From contig JACKDE010000004.1 in the NCBI GenBank assembly GCA_020633675.1, positions 620,001-684,000 of the forward strand: a DNA stretch of 64,000 nucleotides. The letters run 5' to 3'. The translations under genes were made by a program, and so were the position numbers. The notes under the pieces are model-generated. The model made no database searches. It saw only the letters and a list, made by a program, of their open reading frames with translations, and was not told the DNA's origin. The stretch comes from Deferribacteres bacterium. Lineage in GTDB: Bacteria; Zhuqueibacterota; Zhuqueibacteria; Zhuqueibacterales; Geothermadaptataceae. This document shows, piece by piece, positions 34,580 to 43,469 of this stretch; within the stretch, counting starts at the first letter, position 1, and each line of letters begins with the position of its first letter.

Positions 34580-36244
34580 GTGAAGTTTTGGCGATTTTTC
34601 TGTACTGCAATCTTGTTGACCATGTCTCCCCTTTTTGCTCAAATCCAACAAAGCTTCCAGGTCGATATGCGCGTGCCGCTGCGCCACCATGTTTTGGTGC
34701 CGGACAATGGCGATTTCGTTGTCGTCCGCGGTGTCTTCAACGGCTGGCAGGGCAACGCATTTGTGCTGCAGGATGCCTTTGGCGACAGCATCTATTCCGC
34801 CACCTTCACTTTTTCTGAAGGAATGCCAGCGCAGGTCGAGTATAAATTCGTCATTCATAAGAGCGACGGCACCGATATTTGGGAGCGCAATCCCGAGCCG
34901 AGCAATCCGCCATACGGCAACCGCCGCCTCGACTTTTCGCAGCCAACCACAAAATCATCCGCCATTTTTGATCTCGAAAAATATTACCTGGATGAGGACT
35001 ACTTATTCAGCGTCCAGGAGTTGCAGGCTGATTTTGACGGGCTGCGTCTCACCATAGAAGGCTTGCATCCGGCGCTCTATGCCTTTACCGACAAAGCCAC
35101 CTTCGACGAACTGTTTGATCGATATCGCCAGCGCATCACCGAGCCGATGAACGGCATCGCTTTTTATCGGCTGGTTGCACCGCTGGTCGCGCGCATCGGC
35201 TGCGGGCATTCGAGCGTCTACATGCCGGGGGCGTGGTGGGCCAAGAGCCCGGATCATTTTGCGCCATTTCAAATCCGTATCATCGATGGCAGGGCCTATG
35301 TTTTGCGCGCGCTGCACCCCGATAGCGAGCTGCCGGCAGGCGTCGAGATCGCCGCCATCAACGACGTGCCAATCGAGCAAATTTTGCAGCGCTTTTCTGA
35401 GGTGATCTCAGCGGATGGCTACAATCGCAACTACCAAAATGAGCAAATCCATCGCCGTTTTGCGGATTTTTATGCGCTGCATTTCGGACAGCCGGAGCGG
35501 TTTCTGGTGAGCTATCGCGCCGACGATTGCGCCGGCGTGCAGACCGCAGATCTGCCCGCAGTCACACGCGAGCAGGCCCGGAAAGCCGTTGATGGGTCGT
35601 CGCGCTTGCAGTTCGATTTTCTCGATGACGGCGACATCGCGGTGCTGACGATCAATAATTTTGCCTATTATCAAAATGAAGCGCAATTCGAAGCCTTCAT
35701 CGACAGCGTCTTTGCGCAGATGCGCGAACATGCGACGGCGAATTTGGTTTTGGATTTGCGCGACAACAATGGCGGCCACCCCTTTAGCGCGGCCTACCTT
35801 CTGTCCTATTTAGAACATGAGCCCGTGCGCTATTTTGCCGAGCCATACGGCAAATACAGTATACTGGCCAAGCCGGTTGCGCGTGCAGTTCAGCCGTTCG
35901 ACGGCACGCTTTACACGCTTATCAACGGCCAGTGCTTTTCGACCACCGGCCATCTGACCGCGGTGATGAAACAGCACCAAATCGGCACATTCGTCGGCAG
36001 CGAGACCGGCGGCACCTACACTTGCAACGATGCCAAAACCACCATTCCGTTGCCCAACACCGGCATTCAATTGCAGGTGGCGCAGGGCACCTTCGCCGCA
36101 GCGGTACAGGACATGCCGCGCAGCACCGGCGTGATGCCGGACATCTACCTCGAGCCAACCATTGACGACCTGCTGCAGGGCCGCGATGCGGTCAAGCAGT
36201 ATGTTGTCAATTTGATCCGTGAGAGCGGGAAATCAGCATTTTAA
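34580..36244 (+). CDS. secreted S41-family (C-terminal processing) peptidase
   Basis: 554 aa. The GTG at 34580 has a textbook AAAGGAGGT six nt before it, better than the TTG at 34562. A signal peptide (F-C-T-A-I-L-L-T-M-S-P-L-F-A-Q) leads to an N-terminal immunoglobulin/CBM-like domain (F-N-G-W-Q-G-N, Y-K-F-V-I at about 30-120). A PDZ-like part and the S41 core follow: L-V-L-D-L-R-D-N-N-G-G-H at about 395, the catalytic-Ser region Q-C-F-S-T-T-G-H, and G-S-E-T-G-G-T-Y. No T9SS tail. A fossil of a related gene's 3' end lies at 41777-41878. Confidence 0.85.
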   Translation: MKFWRFFCTAILLTMSPLFAQIQQSFQVDMRVPLRHHVLVPDNGDFVVVRGVFNGWQGNAFVLQDAFGDSIYSATFTFSEGMPAQVEYKFVIHKSDGTDIWERNPEPSNPPYGNRRLDFSQPTTKSSAIFDLEKYYLDEDYLFSVQELQADFDGLRLTIEGLHPALYAFTDKATFDELFDRYRQRITEPMNGIAFYRLVAPLVARIGCGHSSVYMPGAWWAKSPDHFAPFQIRIIDGRAYVLRALHPDSELPAGVEIAAINDVPIEQILQRFSEVISADGYNRNYQNEQIHRRFADFYALHFGQPERFLVSYRADDCAGVQTADLPAVTREQARKAVDGSSRLQFDFLDDGDIAVLTINNFAYYQNEAQFEAFIDSVFAQMREHATANLVLDLRDNNGGHPFSAAYLLSYLEHEPVRYFAEPYGKYSILAKPVARAVQPFDGTLYTLINGQCFSTTGHLTAVMKQHQIGTFVGSETGGTYTCNDAKTTIPLPNTGIQLQVAQGTFAAAVQDMPRSTGVMPDIYLEPTIDDLLQGRDAVKQYVVNLIRESGKSAF

Positions 36245-36246
36245 TC

Positions 36247-36564
36247 TAACGTGAGCTCGATATGAACAAAACACCGAATTCTTCAGCCTGAACGAAATCG
36301 AAGGCGATACGGAAGTCCAGTAAATCATGCTCAAGTCCTTCCTGGTTCGACTACGCTCACCATGAAGAGGGCTTCCTATTTAGAGCCTATCCGACAAGCC
36401 GTTTTGTCATCCTGAAAGGATCTATTTTGCATTTGTTGCAAGCATCAAATAAAACAAAGGCTTGTCCATTTGGCAAAAAAGATTCATCCGGAACGACATT
36501 GGAGGTTTTCGGATAGGCTCTTAGTCGAATTTAGTCGAAAATTGCTAACGTCGAACTCACGTTA
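36247..36564. repeat. MITE-like element A with 14-bp inverted ends
   Basis: TAACGTGAGCTCGA (36247-36260) and TCGAACTCACGTTA (36551-36564) are inverted repeats with 13 of 14 matches. The interior (CAGCCTGAACGAAATCGAAGG, then GGTTCGACTACGCTCACCAT) matches the element at 46343-46506. This copy is longer because another element (36382-36521) lies inside it. No ORF within. Confidence 0.8.
36382..36521. repeat. 140-bp nested inverted-repeat element
   Basis: AGAGCCTATCCGA (36382-36394) and TCGGATAGGCTCT (36509-36521) are perfect 13-bp inverted ends. Inside are GTCATCCTGAAAGGATC and GATTCATCCGGAACGACA, near-complementary to each other. A relative at about 45309-45423 keeps these inner words and the right end. 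Non-coding. Confidence 0.8.
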
Positions 36565-36855
36565 ATCTATAGAAAAGGGACTTGACTTTTCCCGCCCAGA
36601 CCCACACCTTGTTTCGCTACCATTCCTTAAAGTTCTCGCATTCATTGGGCTTCGCATCTGTTTTATCTGAATATCTATATCAGGTTCTGGCTTTTAGACT
36701 GGATCAGCCAAAAAACATGCTACGCACAACCCCGTTCTGTTGAGAACCGAAGCCGCGTCGTCCCGACACATCGGAACTGAATGATAAAATCAGGCGTAAC
36801 TGAACGGTAATGAATCGACACACCGTCACAAAACACCTCAAAAGGAAGAAAAATT

Positions 36856-38634
36856 ATGCGGCATCGAAATTTCTACTTGCGAGAGAGAAAGTCCATTATA
36901 GCTCTGCTATTCGGTTATATATTCCTTTTTTTAGCCATTGCTGCCCATGCTCAGGATTTAATTTGGGCGAAACAGGCTGGCGGTGTTGACCTGGATTTGG
37001 GCTCCAATATTGCTGTCGATGCGGACGGAAATTGCTATGTCGTTGGCGTCTTCGAAGGCTTGGCGACTTTTGGGAGTGGAGATAATGAAACCCGGCTCAC
37101 CAGCACCGGGCTTTCTTCAATTTTCATCGCCAAATACAGTGCAGAAGCCAGTCTGCTGTGGGCAAAAAACACAGGCGTGGGCAACGCTGCAGAAGCATGG
37201 TCGGAAATTGCCGTGGATGGGTCCGGTGCGATCTATTTAACCAGCTCTTTTTTCGATACGATGACATTGGGCGCTGGCGAAGCCAACGAAACCACGATAT
37301 CCAGTGCAGGCAGCGAGGATATTTTCATAGCGAAGTATACCACAGATGGGATACTGCTTTGGGCCAAACAAGCCATTGGCGTCGAACGAAATCGTAGCAC
37401 AGAAATCGGAATTGACAGCTTGGGCAATAGCTACATATCAGGCTTTATTTCAGGCGCGGCAACCTTTGGCGCCGGTGAAGCCAACGAAAAGACGTTGACT
37501 GCCGAAGGCGCTTCCGATGTTTTTATCGCTAAATATGCTGCAAACGGCGAATTGGTCTGGGCCCGGCAAGCCGGTGGTGAAGGCTTCACTTCAGGGCAAG
37601 GTATCGCTGTAGACAATTCCGGCAATAGCTTTGTGACGGGCTGGCTCGGAACACGCACGACTTTTGGCATTGGCGAAAGCAATGAGACCACGATCAGCAC
37701 AGTATCCATTGATATTTTTTTAGCAAAATATGACCCGAATGGCGCGTTCTTGTGGGTAACGCAATCAAACAGCAACTCAAATGTAAGCGCCAGTCGTGTC
37801 GCGTTGGATGCTGCCGGAAACAGCTATGTTGCTGGAACATTTGAAGGTTCTGCAACTTTAGGCTCGGGCGAAGCCAATGAAACGGTGTTGACTCCGGCAG
37901 GTTTCAGTGATATATTTATCGCCAAATATGACAATACCAGCCAATTGGTCTGGGCAAAAACTGCAGGCGGCAGACAGTATGATATCAGCTATGGGCTGGC
38001 AGTAGATGCATCCGGAAACAGCTACCTAACCGGCGCATTTCAAGGCGCGGCTACACTGGGACGGGGTGAAGCCAACCAGGCTATTCTTCTCAGCGCCGGG
38101 AACAGTGATATTCTTGTGGCGTCATTTAACAGCGACGGGATGCTGCTTGGGGCGGAACGAGCCGGTGGCTCACAATACGATGCTGGCGGCGGTACCGCCA
38201 TTGGGCCCTCTGGTGACGTCTATGCAACGGGTCGATTTCATGAGTCCGCAGCATTCGGTGAGACTGAATCCAATGAAACGATACTGAACAGTTTCGGGGT
38301 AACTGATATTTTCCTGGCCAAATATGCAACGGCTATCTCTACAAATGTGGGAGAGAAATCGTCGCCAGCAGATCATTTTCAAATGGAGCAGAATTATCCG
38401 AATCCGTTTAATCCTCAAACGACAATCCGGTTTGCACTGCAGGGCGCAAGCCCTGTTCGTCTGGCAGTCTATGACCTCGCGGGGCGCCTTTTGGAAATTT
38501 TGCTGGATGAAGTTAAGCCGGCTGGCTGGAATGAGGTGGTCTTTGACGCTGGGAGCTTGCCGAGTGGTGTGTATTTTTATCGATTGCAAACAGCATCTTT
38601 CCAGCAAACTGGCAAAATGGCGCTCGTGAGGTAA
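36856..38634 (+). CDS. secreted SBBP beta-propeller protein, T9SS cargo
   Basis: 592 aa. A signal peptide (about 12-33, ending A-H-A-Q) is followed by about eight repeats of roughly 55-60 residues, each with W-A-K/R-Q-A-G-G, I-A-V-D-x-x-G-N-x-Y-V/L-T/A-G and D-I-F-I-A-K-Y, the SBBP (seven-bladed-propeller-type) signature. The last 75 residues are a T9SS type A sorting domain: N-Y-P-N-P-F-N-P-Q-T, L-A-V-Y-D-L-A-G-R, G-V-Y-F-Y-R-L and K-M-A-L-V-R. Surface exposed or secreted; ligand unknown. It stands alone between repeat regions. Confidence 0.9.
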   Translation: MRHRNFYLRERKSIIALLFGYIFLFLAIAAHAQDLIWAKQAGGVDLDLGSNIAVDADGNCYVVGVFEGLATFGSGDNETRLTSTGLSSIFIAKYSAEASLLWAKNTGVGNAAEAWSEIAVDGSGAIYLTSSFFDTMTLGAGEANETTISSAGSEDIFIAKYTTDGILLWAKQAIGVERNRSTEIGIDSLGNSYISGFISGAATFGAGEANEKTLTAEGASDVFIAKYAANGELVWARQAGGEGFTSGQGIAVDNSGNSFVTGWLGTRTTFGIGESNETTISTVSIDIFLAKYDPNGAFLWVTQSNSNSNVSASRVALDAAGNSYVAGTFEGSATLGSGEANETVLTPAGFSDIFIAKYDNTSQLVWAKTAGGRQYDISYGLAVDASGNSYLTGAFQGAATLGRGEANQAILLSAGNSDILVASFNSDGMLLGAERAGGSQYDAGGGTAIGPSGDVYATGRFHESAAFGETESNETILNSFGVTDIFLAKYATAISTNVGEKSSPADHFQMEQNYPNPFNPQTTIRFALQGASPVRLAVYDLAGRLLEILLDEVKPAGWNEVVFDAGSLPSGVYFYRLQTASFQQTGKMALVR

Positions 38635-38859
38635 AATCCGGTAGAGCCAATACCCTTCAGTTAAGGAGCCTGCTTCACCTTGAGCGCAGTCGAAGGGTGA
38701 ACTTTTAAGTAAATTTCGTGTCTCGACTTCGCTCGACATGAAGAAAGCTAATCTTTCACCCCTTCGGGGTTTTGATGAAGGTTTTGATGCCTTTTCCTAT
38801 AATCTTTCCATCCCTACGGGGTTGTCGTGCGGTGGAAATCCCGAAGGGATGATATAATT
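38635..38859. repeat. hairpin- and repeat-rich spacer left of IS982
   Basis: No gene. Contains the motif AGCCAATACC..CAGTTAAGGA (about 38646-38668, also at 45277-45299), a partial relative of element A/B (CCTTGAGCGCAGTCGAAGG at 38678 and CTCGACTTCGCTCGACATGA near 38722), and short stems such as CCCCTTCGGGG and ATCCCGAAGGGAT. Confidence 0.65.
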
Positions 38860-39842
38860 AACCCAAGTTGTGACCTATTGATGTAATCGTTTTGATCACC
38901 AACTGTTCTTTCAAAAAAATATCGTTGGTCTGAAATCAAGAGGATTTGTCGCCAGAAACTTCAAAAGAACAATAGCTTAAATTGTTTTTCATATTCCTCT
39001 GGAGTTTCATGGACGACAAAATTCTTTCAATTTACTGTCTATGCGATGATCTTCTCAAAGCCTTGTCACATCGCGAAGATCCGCAATGTCAAATGTCCGA
39101 TGCCGAAATCATGACCACTGCGATTATCGCTACCTACTGTTTTGGTGGCAATTACGCTCAAGCGTGCCGGTTTTTACAACTACCACAGTATTTTCCTGAC
39201 ATGCTGAGCAAAAGCCAGTTCAACCGCCGCCTGCATCGCTTAACAGATCGCTTTGTTCAGCTTTTCCAGTGTTTGAGTCGAACGTGGAAAGACCTGAACA
39301 CCGAATCGATTTATGTGATTGATAGTTACCCGATTGCGGTTTGCGATAACTATCGCATTCGCAGGTCGCGAATCTATCAAAATGAACAGTATCGAGGCTA
39401 TATCCCAAGCAAAAGAAGATACTTTTATGGCCTGAGAATTCACATCATGATTACCCAAAACGGCCAACCCGTTGAAGCCTTTCTGATGCCCGGCGGTGTC
39501 GCCGATGTCGATGCTTTGAAAGTGTACGAGTTTGATTTGCCGGAGCACAGTACAATTTATGCTGACAAAGCCTACAACGAGTACAAAACCGAAGACCTGT
39601 TAGAAGAACTCTGCGAGATTACGCTCTCGCCTTTGCGAAAGAAAAATTCAAAACGTGCTGTACCCGGATATGTCGCCTATCTGCAGCATTATTATCGAAA
39701 AAGGGTCGAGACCGCAGGCAGCTTGATCGAAAGAACTCTTCCCAAATCGATACATGCGGTCACTGCAAAGGGCTTTGAACTCAAAGTTTTCTTGTTTGTG
39801 CTCGCATACAGTGTCAGTTTCTTTTAGGTCACAACTTGGGTT
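38860..39842 (+). mobile_element. IS982-family insertion sequence
   Basis: Perfect 18-bp terminal inverted repeats: AACCCAAGTTGTGACCTA at 38860-38877 and TAGGTCACAACTTGGGTT at 39825-39842. It carries one intact transposase gene. Total about 983 bp, normal for the family. The flanks show AATTA on both sides (38856-38860 and 39845-39849), a possible short target duplication. It interrupts a hairpin repeat that reads naturally (GATATAATTATAGAAAA) if the element is removed. Confidence 0.92.
39009..39827 (+). CDS. IS982-family DDE transposase
   Basis: 272 aa from ATG 39009 (GGAG four nt upstream); a TTG 27 nt earlier is possible. DDE_Tnp_1-like core: Y-V-I-D-S-Y-P-I-A-V-C at about 95 (first Asp), Y-G-L-R-I-H-I-M-I, I-Y-A-D-K-A-Y-N at about 183 (second Asp), and the late E-T-A-G-S-L-I-E-R region (Glu). 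Full length with no frameshift, so probably functional. Confidence 0.93.
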   Translation: MDDKILSIYCLCDDLLKALSHREDPQCQMSDAEIMTTAIIATYCFGGNYAQACRFLQLPQYFPDMLSKSQFNRRLHRLTDRFVQLFQCLSRTWKDLNTESIYVIDSYPIAVCDNYRIRRSRIYQNEQYRGYIPSKRRYFYGLRIHIMITQNGQPVEAFLMPGGVADVDALKVYEFDLPEHSTIYADKAYNEYKTEDLLEELCEITLSPLRKKNSKRAVPGYVAYLQHYYRKRVETAGSLIERTLPKSIHAVTAKGFELKVFLFVLAYSVSFF

Positions 39843-39969
39843 AAAATTATAGAAAAAATGGAATAAAATAACACTTCTCAAACCCCGCAAGGGGTGACAT
39901 GACAAAAAGTATCAGGTAGTGAGTCTGTACTCCGATTTTTGAATTCAGCCTTAACTAAAAAGACAGCAT

Positions 39970-41781
39970 ATGCAACAGAATTTTGGGCGGGTGGTTTTGC
40001 GAGATGAAGCTGAAAAGAAATGGCTGGACTTCGCTTCGCCCCGCCGAATCATCACGACCCATCAGATCGACGAAGTGCTTCCGCTGGTGCGTGAGGTTGA
40101 GAAGTGCGTTCAGGAAGAAGGCTTGTATGCTGCCGGATTCATTTCCTACGAAGCCACCCCCGCTTTTGATCCGTCACTAACAGCCAAACCGGACTGCGAA
40201 TTCCCGCTGCTGTGGTTCGGGCTCTTCGAGCAGGTCAACGAAATCACGCTGCCGAATGACAGCAACGAACAGCCTGTTTCCATTGCGTGGCAGCCTTCCA
40301 TTACGCGAGAGGAATATGACCGCTGCGTTGACGCCATACGCACGCACATTCGGAACGGCGATACCTACCAGGTCAATTTCAGCTACCGGCTGCGGGCACA
40401 GACGGATGTCGGTCCCTGGCGTTTGTTCGTTCAGATGGCCGGCGATGGCGAGGCGCCTTTTGCCGGCTTTGTCGATACGGGCGAATGGGCGATATGCAGC
40501 GCTTCTCCCGAGCTCTTCATCCGGCTGGATGGCGATCAGATCGAATCGCGGCCCATGAAGGGCACGGCCGCCAGAGGCTTGTGGTTCGAGGATGACCTGG
40601 CGAAGCAGGCCAGCCTGATCCATTCCGAGAAGGAACACGCCGAAAACCTGATGATCGTCGACATGGTGCGCAATGATCTCTCGCGTGTGGCGGATATCGG
40701 CACTGTTCAGGTGCCATCCCTGTTCGCCGCCGAAAAGTACCCGACCGTGTGGCAACTGACCTCCACCGTCGTCGCCCGGACTGGCGCGTCGCTGGATCGC
40801 ATTCTTCAGGCCACCTTTCCGCCTGCCTCCATCACCGGCGCCCCGAAGCAGAGCACGATGGAGATCATCGCAAACCTGGAATCATCGCCGCGGCGCATCT
40901 ACACCGGCACAATAGGCTTTATTGCCCCCGGTCGACGGGCCCAACTGAACGTCGCCATCCGCACTGTATTGCTGCACCAACCGACCGGAGGTGCCGAGTA
41001 CGGCGTTGGTGGCGGCATCGTGTGGGACTCCACGCCAGCGGGTGAGTACGAAGAGAGCCTGACCAAGGCCAAAGTGCTGACACCCCGCCCCCGCGACTTC
41101 GATCTGCTCGAAACCATGCTGTGGACTCCCGGCGCCGGATATGCTCTTCTGGATTATCACCTCAAGCGCCTCTCCGGTTCGGCCGAATATTTCGGTTTTA
41201 AAATTGATCTGAGTAAAATAAAAGCAGAATTGGCGCGTATCGCTGCCGAGCTGGCCCCGAAAAGCTATCGGATTCGCATGCTGGTGTCCCGCCAGGGCGC
41301 AATGCGTTGCGAAGCAACCGAGCTGAACGCGTCCTCACAGCGCTTCGGAGAGGTGGCTTTGGCAAAGCATCCAATCAACCGGCGCGATCCGTTTCTGTAC
41401 CACAAAACCACCCACCGCAACGTGTATGAGGAAGCCGTCCGAGCGTGTCCCGGAAGCGACGATGTGCTGCTTTTTAACGAGGCCGGACAGGTGACCGAGT
41501 CCACCATTGCCAATCTTGCCGTCGAGATGGATGGCGTGCTGTACACGCCTCCGGTGCGCTGCGGGCTGCTGCAGGGCACCCAACGCGCGCTGATGCTCGA
41601 GCAGGGTCTGCTTCAGGAAAAGATCATCAGCATAGAAGAGCTGCTCGCCAGCCCAAACATCTACCTGCTGAACTCGGTCAGAGGGATGCATAAAGTCTAT
41701 ATCCGCAATGGCAACAGCAAAAAAAGCGACCAACAGACTTCACAAGACGCGGAAGCACAAGCGGCCCAGATGGAAAATTGA
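39970..41781 (+). CDS. pabBC: fused aminodeoxychorismate synthase component I / aminodeoxychorismate lyase (PabB-PabC)
   Basis: 603 aa. The chorismate-binding PabB domain (about 1-370) shows D-T-Y-Q-V-N-F-S-Y-R-L, S-A-S-P-E-L-F, S-R-P-M-K-G-T-A, P-P-A-S-I-T-G-A-P-K and G-V-G-G-G-I-V. A class IV aminotransferase-like PabC domain (about 380-590) follows, with H-L-K-R-L-S-G-S-A, K-T-T-H-R (PLP Lys region) and N-E-A-G-Q-V-T-E-S-T-I-A-N. Together they make 4-aminobenzoate for folate. The glutaminase PabA is not here. The last about 20 residues (K-K-S-D-Q-Q...) look like tail read-out into a gene fossil. Confidence 0.93.
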   Translation: MQQNFGRVVLRDEAEKKWLDFASPRRIITTHQIDEVLPLVREVEKCVQEEGLYAAGFISYEATPAFDPSLTAKPDCEFPLLWFGLFEQVNEITLPNDSNEQPVSIAWQPSITREEYDRCVDAIRTHIRNGDTYQVNFSYRLRAQTDVGPWRLFVQMAGDGEAPFAGFVDTGEWAICSASPELFIRLDGDQIESRPMKGTAARGLWFEDDLAKQASLIHSEKEHAENLMIVDMVRNDLSRVADIGTVQVPSLFAAEKYPTVWQLTSTVVARTGASLDRILQATFPPASITGAPKQSTMEIIANLESSPRRIYTGTIGFIAPGRRAQLNVAIRTVLLHQPTGGAEYGVGGGIVWDSTPAGEYEESLTKAKVLTPRPRDFDLLETMLWTPGAGYALLDYHLKRLSGSAEYFGFKIDLSKIKAELARIAAELAPKSYRIRMLVSRQGAMRCEATELNASSQRFGEVALAKHPINRRDPFLYHKTTHRNVYEEAVRACPGSDDVLLFNEAGQVTESTIANLAVEMDGVLYTPPVRCGLLQGTQRALMLEQGLLQEKIISIEELLASPNIYLLNSVRGMHKVYIRNGNSKKSDQQTSQDAEAQAAQMEN

Positions 41782-41878
41782 CTTCGAGCCAACCAATGAT
41801 GATATGCTGCGGGATCGGGGTGCGGCTAAGCAACAGGTGCTTGAGTTGATCCTTGAGTACGAAAACAATATAGCTTAA
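41777..41878 (+). pseudogene. fossil 3' end of an S41 peptidase gene
   Basis: Frame from 41777 to the TAA at 41878 reads I-D-F-E-P-T-N-D-D-M-L-R-D-R-G-A-A-K-Q-Q-V and on. This aligns with the C-terminus of the S41 peptidase at 34580-36244 (D-I-Y-L-E-P-T-I-D-D-L-L-Q-G-R-D-A-V-K-Q-Y-V). Only the last 34 codons survive, joined to the end of pabBC. The rest of that gene has been replaced. Confidence 0.7.
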
Positions 41879-41882
41879 GCTG

Positions 41883-41909
41883 GAGGCACTACCTTCGGGG
41901 CCTCTTTTT
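41883..41909 (+). terminator. probable intrinsic terminator
   Basis: GAGGC (41883-41887) pairs with GCCTC (41900-41904) across a C-T-T-C-G-containing loop and is followed by TTTTT. It serves the S41 fossil and now pabBC. Confidence 0.65.
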
Positions 41910-42400
41910 CTCTATTTTGCTGCTCAAACCTTCACTTCCATCATGATTCGAGAGAATTCAGATCGCATTACGCATTTATAATTGTAGATAGGTATTTTGT
42001 AAAACGCAAACCCAAGCTAATTTGCCGTTAACATGGCCATCGAAACGCAATGCCGAAGTAAAAACAGCTTGACATTGCGTGATGGACAAAACATTTTTAA
42101 CAGTCAGTCCTTAAGGATTACTTGTATTGTTGTGTATATAATATTAGGGCTAATTGTCTTAAGAACAACTAGGTCGTGGCGCGCATTTTAGCAAGCTTCC
42201 ATTGCCGCTCTGGAAAAAACGGAAACAAAATTGATTATCTAGCTCTGATACTCTCGACCAAATTTTTCAAGACAACTGATTATAAATCGCCACCTACTCA
42301 AACTGAGTAATTGTGATAAACGACAGCACTAAACATACTAATAACTGAAGGTGTCTTTCTTTTCAGCTTCTTTATAACCTAAGCTAATTTTGAGATTATT
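41910..42400. other. AT-rich 490-bp region without a gene
   Basis: Nothing convincing was found: no ORF above about 40 codons with family features and no clear hairpin series. The composition matches the orphan gene that follows, so the acquired segment probably begins here. Confidence 0.5.
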
Positions 42401-43246
42401 ATGGCGGATTCATGGTCTGAGAGTGAGGTTGCAGCAATTGTCAATGACTACTTTGAAATGCTTTCTTGCGAAATGGCCGGGCAGCCATACAACAAGTCCC
42501 AGCATCGACGCAAATTAAGCTCAAAGTTGCTGAATAGATCTAATGGCTCGATCGAACGAAAACATCAAAACATAAGCGCAATACTGATCGAGTTAGGAAT
42601 GCCTTACATATCCGGATACAAACCTCTAAAGAATTATCAAAGATATTTGCTCCCTGACGCCATTTTGGATTACCTTGCAAAATTTCCCAAAATCCATACG
42701 CAAATTACACAGGATATTGAAACAGTTCCTGCAGTACCATCGATTGATGATATTCTTTCAATTCTCGTTGATCCACCGGAGAAAAATGAAAAAAGTTACC
42801 CAAAAATCGCAGATAGCTCTCAGCAATACAGTCGCTATAGCTGCGACTATCTAAAGAGGGAAGCTTCAAATATTAGACTTGGTCTTGTGGGTGAAAAATT
42901 TGCAATAAACTTTGAAAGGGCGCGCCTTATTGCAGCTGGCAAAGAAAACCTAGCAGATAAAATTGAACACGTATCAATAGCACAAGGTGACCATTTAGGA
43001 TTTGACATTCTTTCTTTTGAACTAAATGGTTCTGATCGTTTTATTGAATGCAAAACAACTAAATACGGTATCAATACACCATTCTATATTTCAGCTAACG
43101 AATTAAGATTCTCAGAAATAAATAGTTGCAATTACTACCTTTATAGAATATTTGAATTCCGGGAATCACCACGCATATTCGCACTTCATGGAAATATCAG
43201 GAATGATGTGCAGTTGACACCAACTAATTTCTCAGCACGAATATAG
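42401..43246 (+). CDS. AT-rich orphan with DUF3883-type nuclease-like domain
   Basis: 281 aa, soluble. The N-terminal part (about 1-85) is helical (W-S-E-S-E-V-A-A-I-V-N-D-Y-F-E-M-L, then R-R-K-L-S-S-K-L-L-N-R-S-N-G-S-I-E-R-K) and looks nucleic-acid binding. The C-terminal part has L-G-L-V-G-E-K-F-A, G-F-D-I-L-S-F and I-E-C-K-T-T: the E...D...E-x-K pattern of PD-(D/E)xK folds seen in DUF3883 proteins attached to restriction and repair enzymes. More AT-rich than its neighbours, so probably horizontally acquired. No methylase or helicase partner is adjacent. Confidence 0.7.
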   Translation: MADSWSESEVAAIVNDYFEMLSCEMAGQPYNKSQHRRKLSSKLLNRSNGSIERKHQNISAILIELGMPYISGYKPLKNYQRYLLPDAILDYLAKFPKIHTQITQDIETVPAVPSIDDILSILVDPPEKNEKSYPKIADSSQQYSRYSCDYLKREASNIRLGLVGEKFAINFERARLIAAGKENLADKIEHVSIAQGDHLGFDILSFELNGSDRFIECKTTKYGINTPFYISANELRFSEINSCNYYLYRIFEFRESPRIFALHGNIRNDVQLTPTNFSARI

Positions 43247-43469
43247 TTAATGTTTTCCCTCATTGCATTGTTTATATCTAAATAGCCTCGATTCCCCGAA
43301 TTATAGTATGTAGTATAAAGACCTTTTCGGCCCCTGCCAAAAATACCATTTCACCCCACGCCTCACCCGCTCTTGCATTTTAGCTACAATTCAATTATAT
43401 TTGGTGCTCATTTTACGCGAATACGCTGTGCGCCGGTACCCACCGGCAATTTGATTGCGAGCAAAAAAC

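Larger units (their letters stand above)
36245..36855. other. repeat-filled 611-bp intergenic region
   Basis: No gene. The left half is a MITE-like element with inverted ends that itself contains a second inverted-repeat element (both listed separately). The right part contains a CCGTTCAGTTA-type motif (minus strand, about 36795-36810) 45 bp before the next start codon. An AAAAGGAAG ribosome site precedes the ATG at 36856. Confidence 0.7.

Noticed and set aside
38740..39905. CRISPR-like array of short hairpins around IS982
   Set aside because: The stems differ from one another and have no regular spacing or spacers.
41910..42400. Possible small RNA or defence partner gene before the DUF3883 gene
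   Set aside because: No ORF with features, no stable hairpin series and no terminator were found.
43247..43469. tmRNA gene near smpB
   Set aside because: No tRNA-Ala-like ends or tag reading frame (A-A at the end) could be identified.
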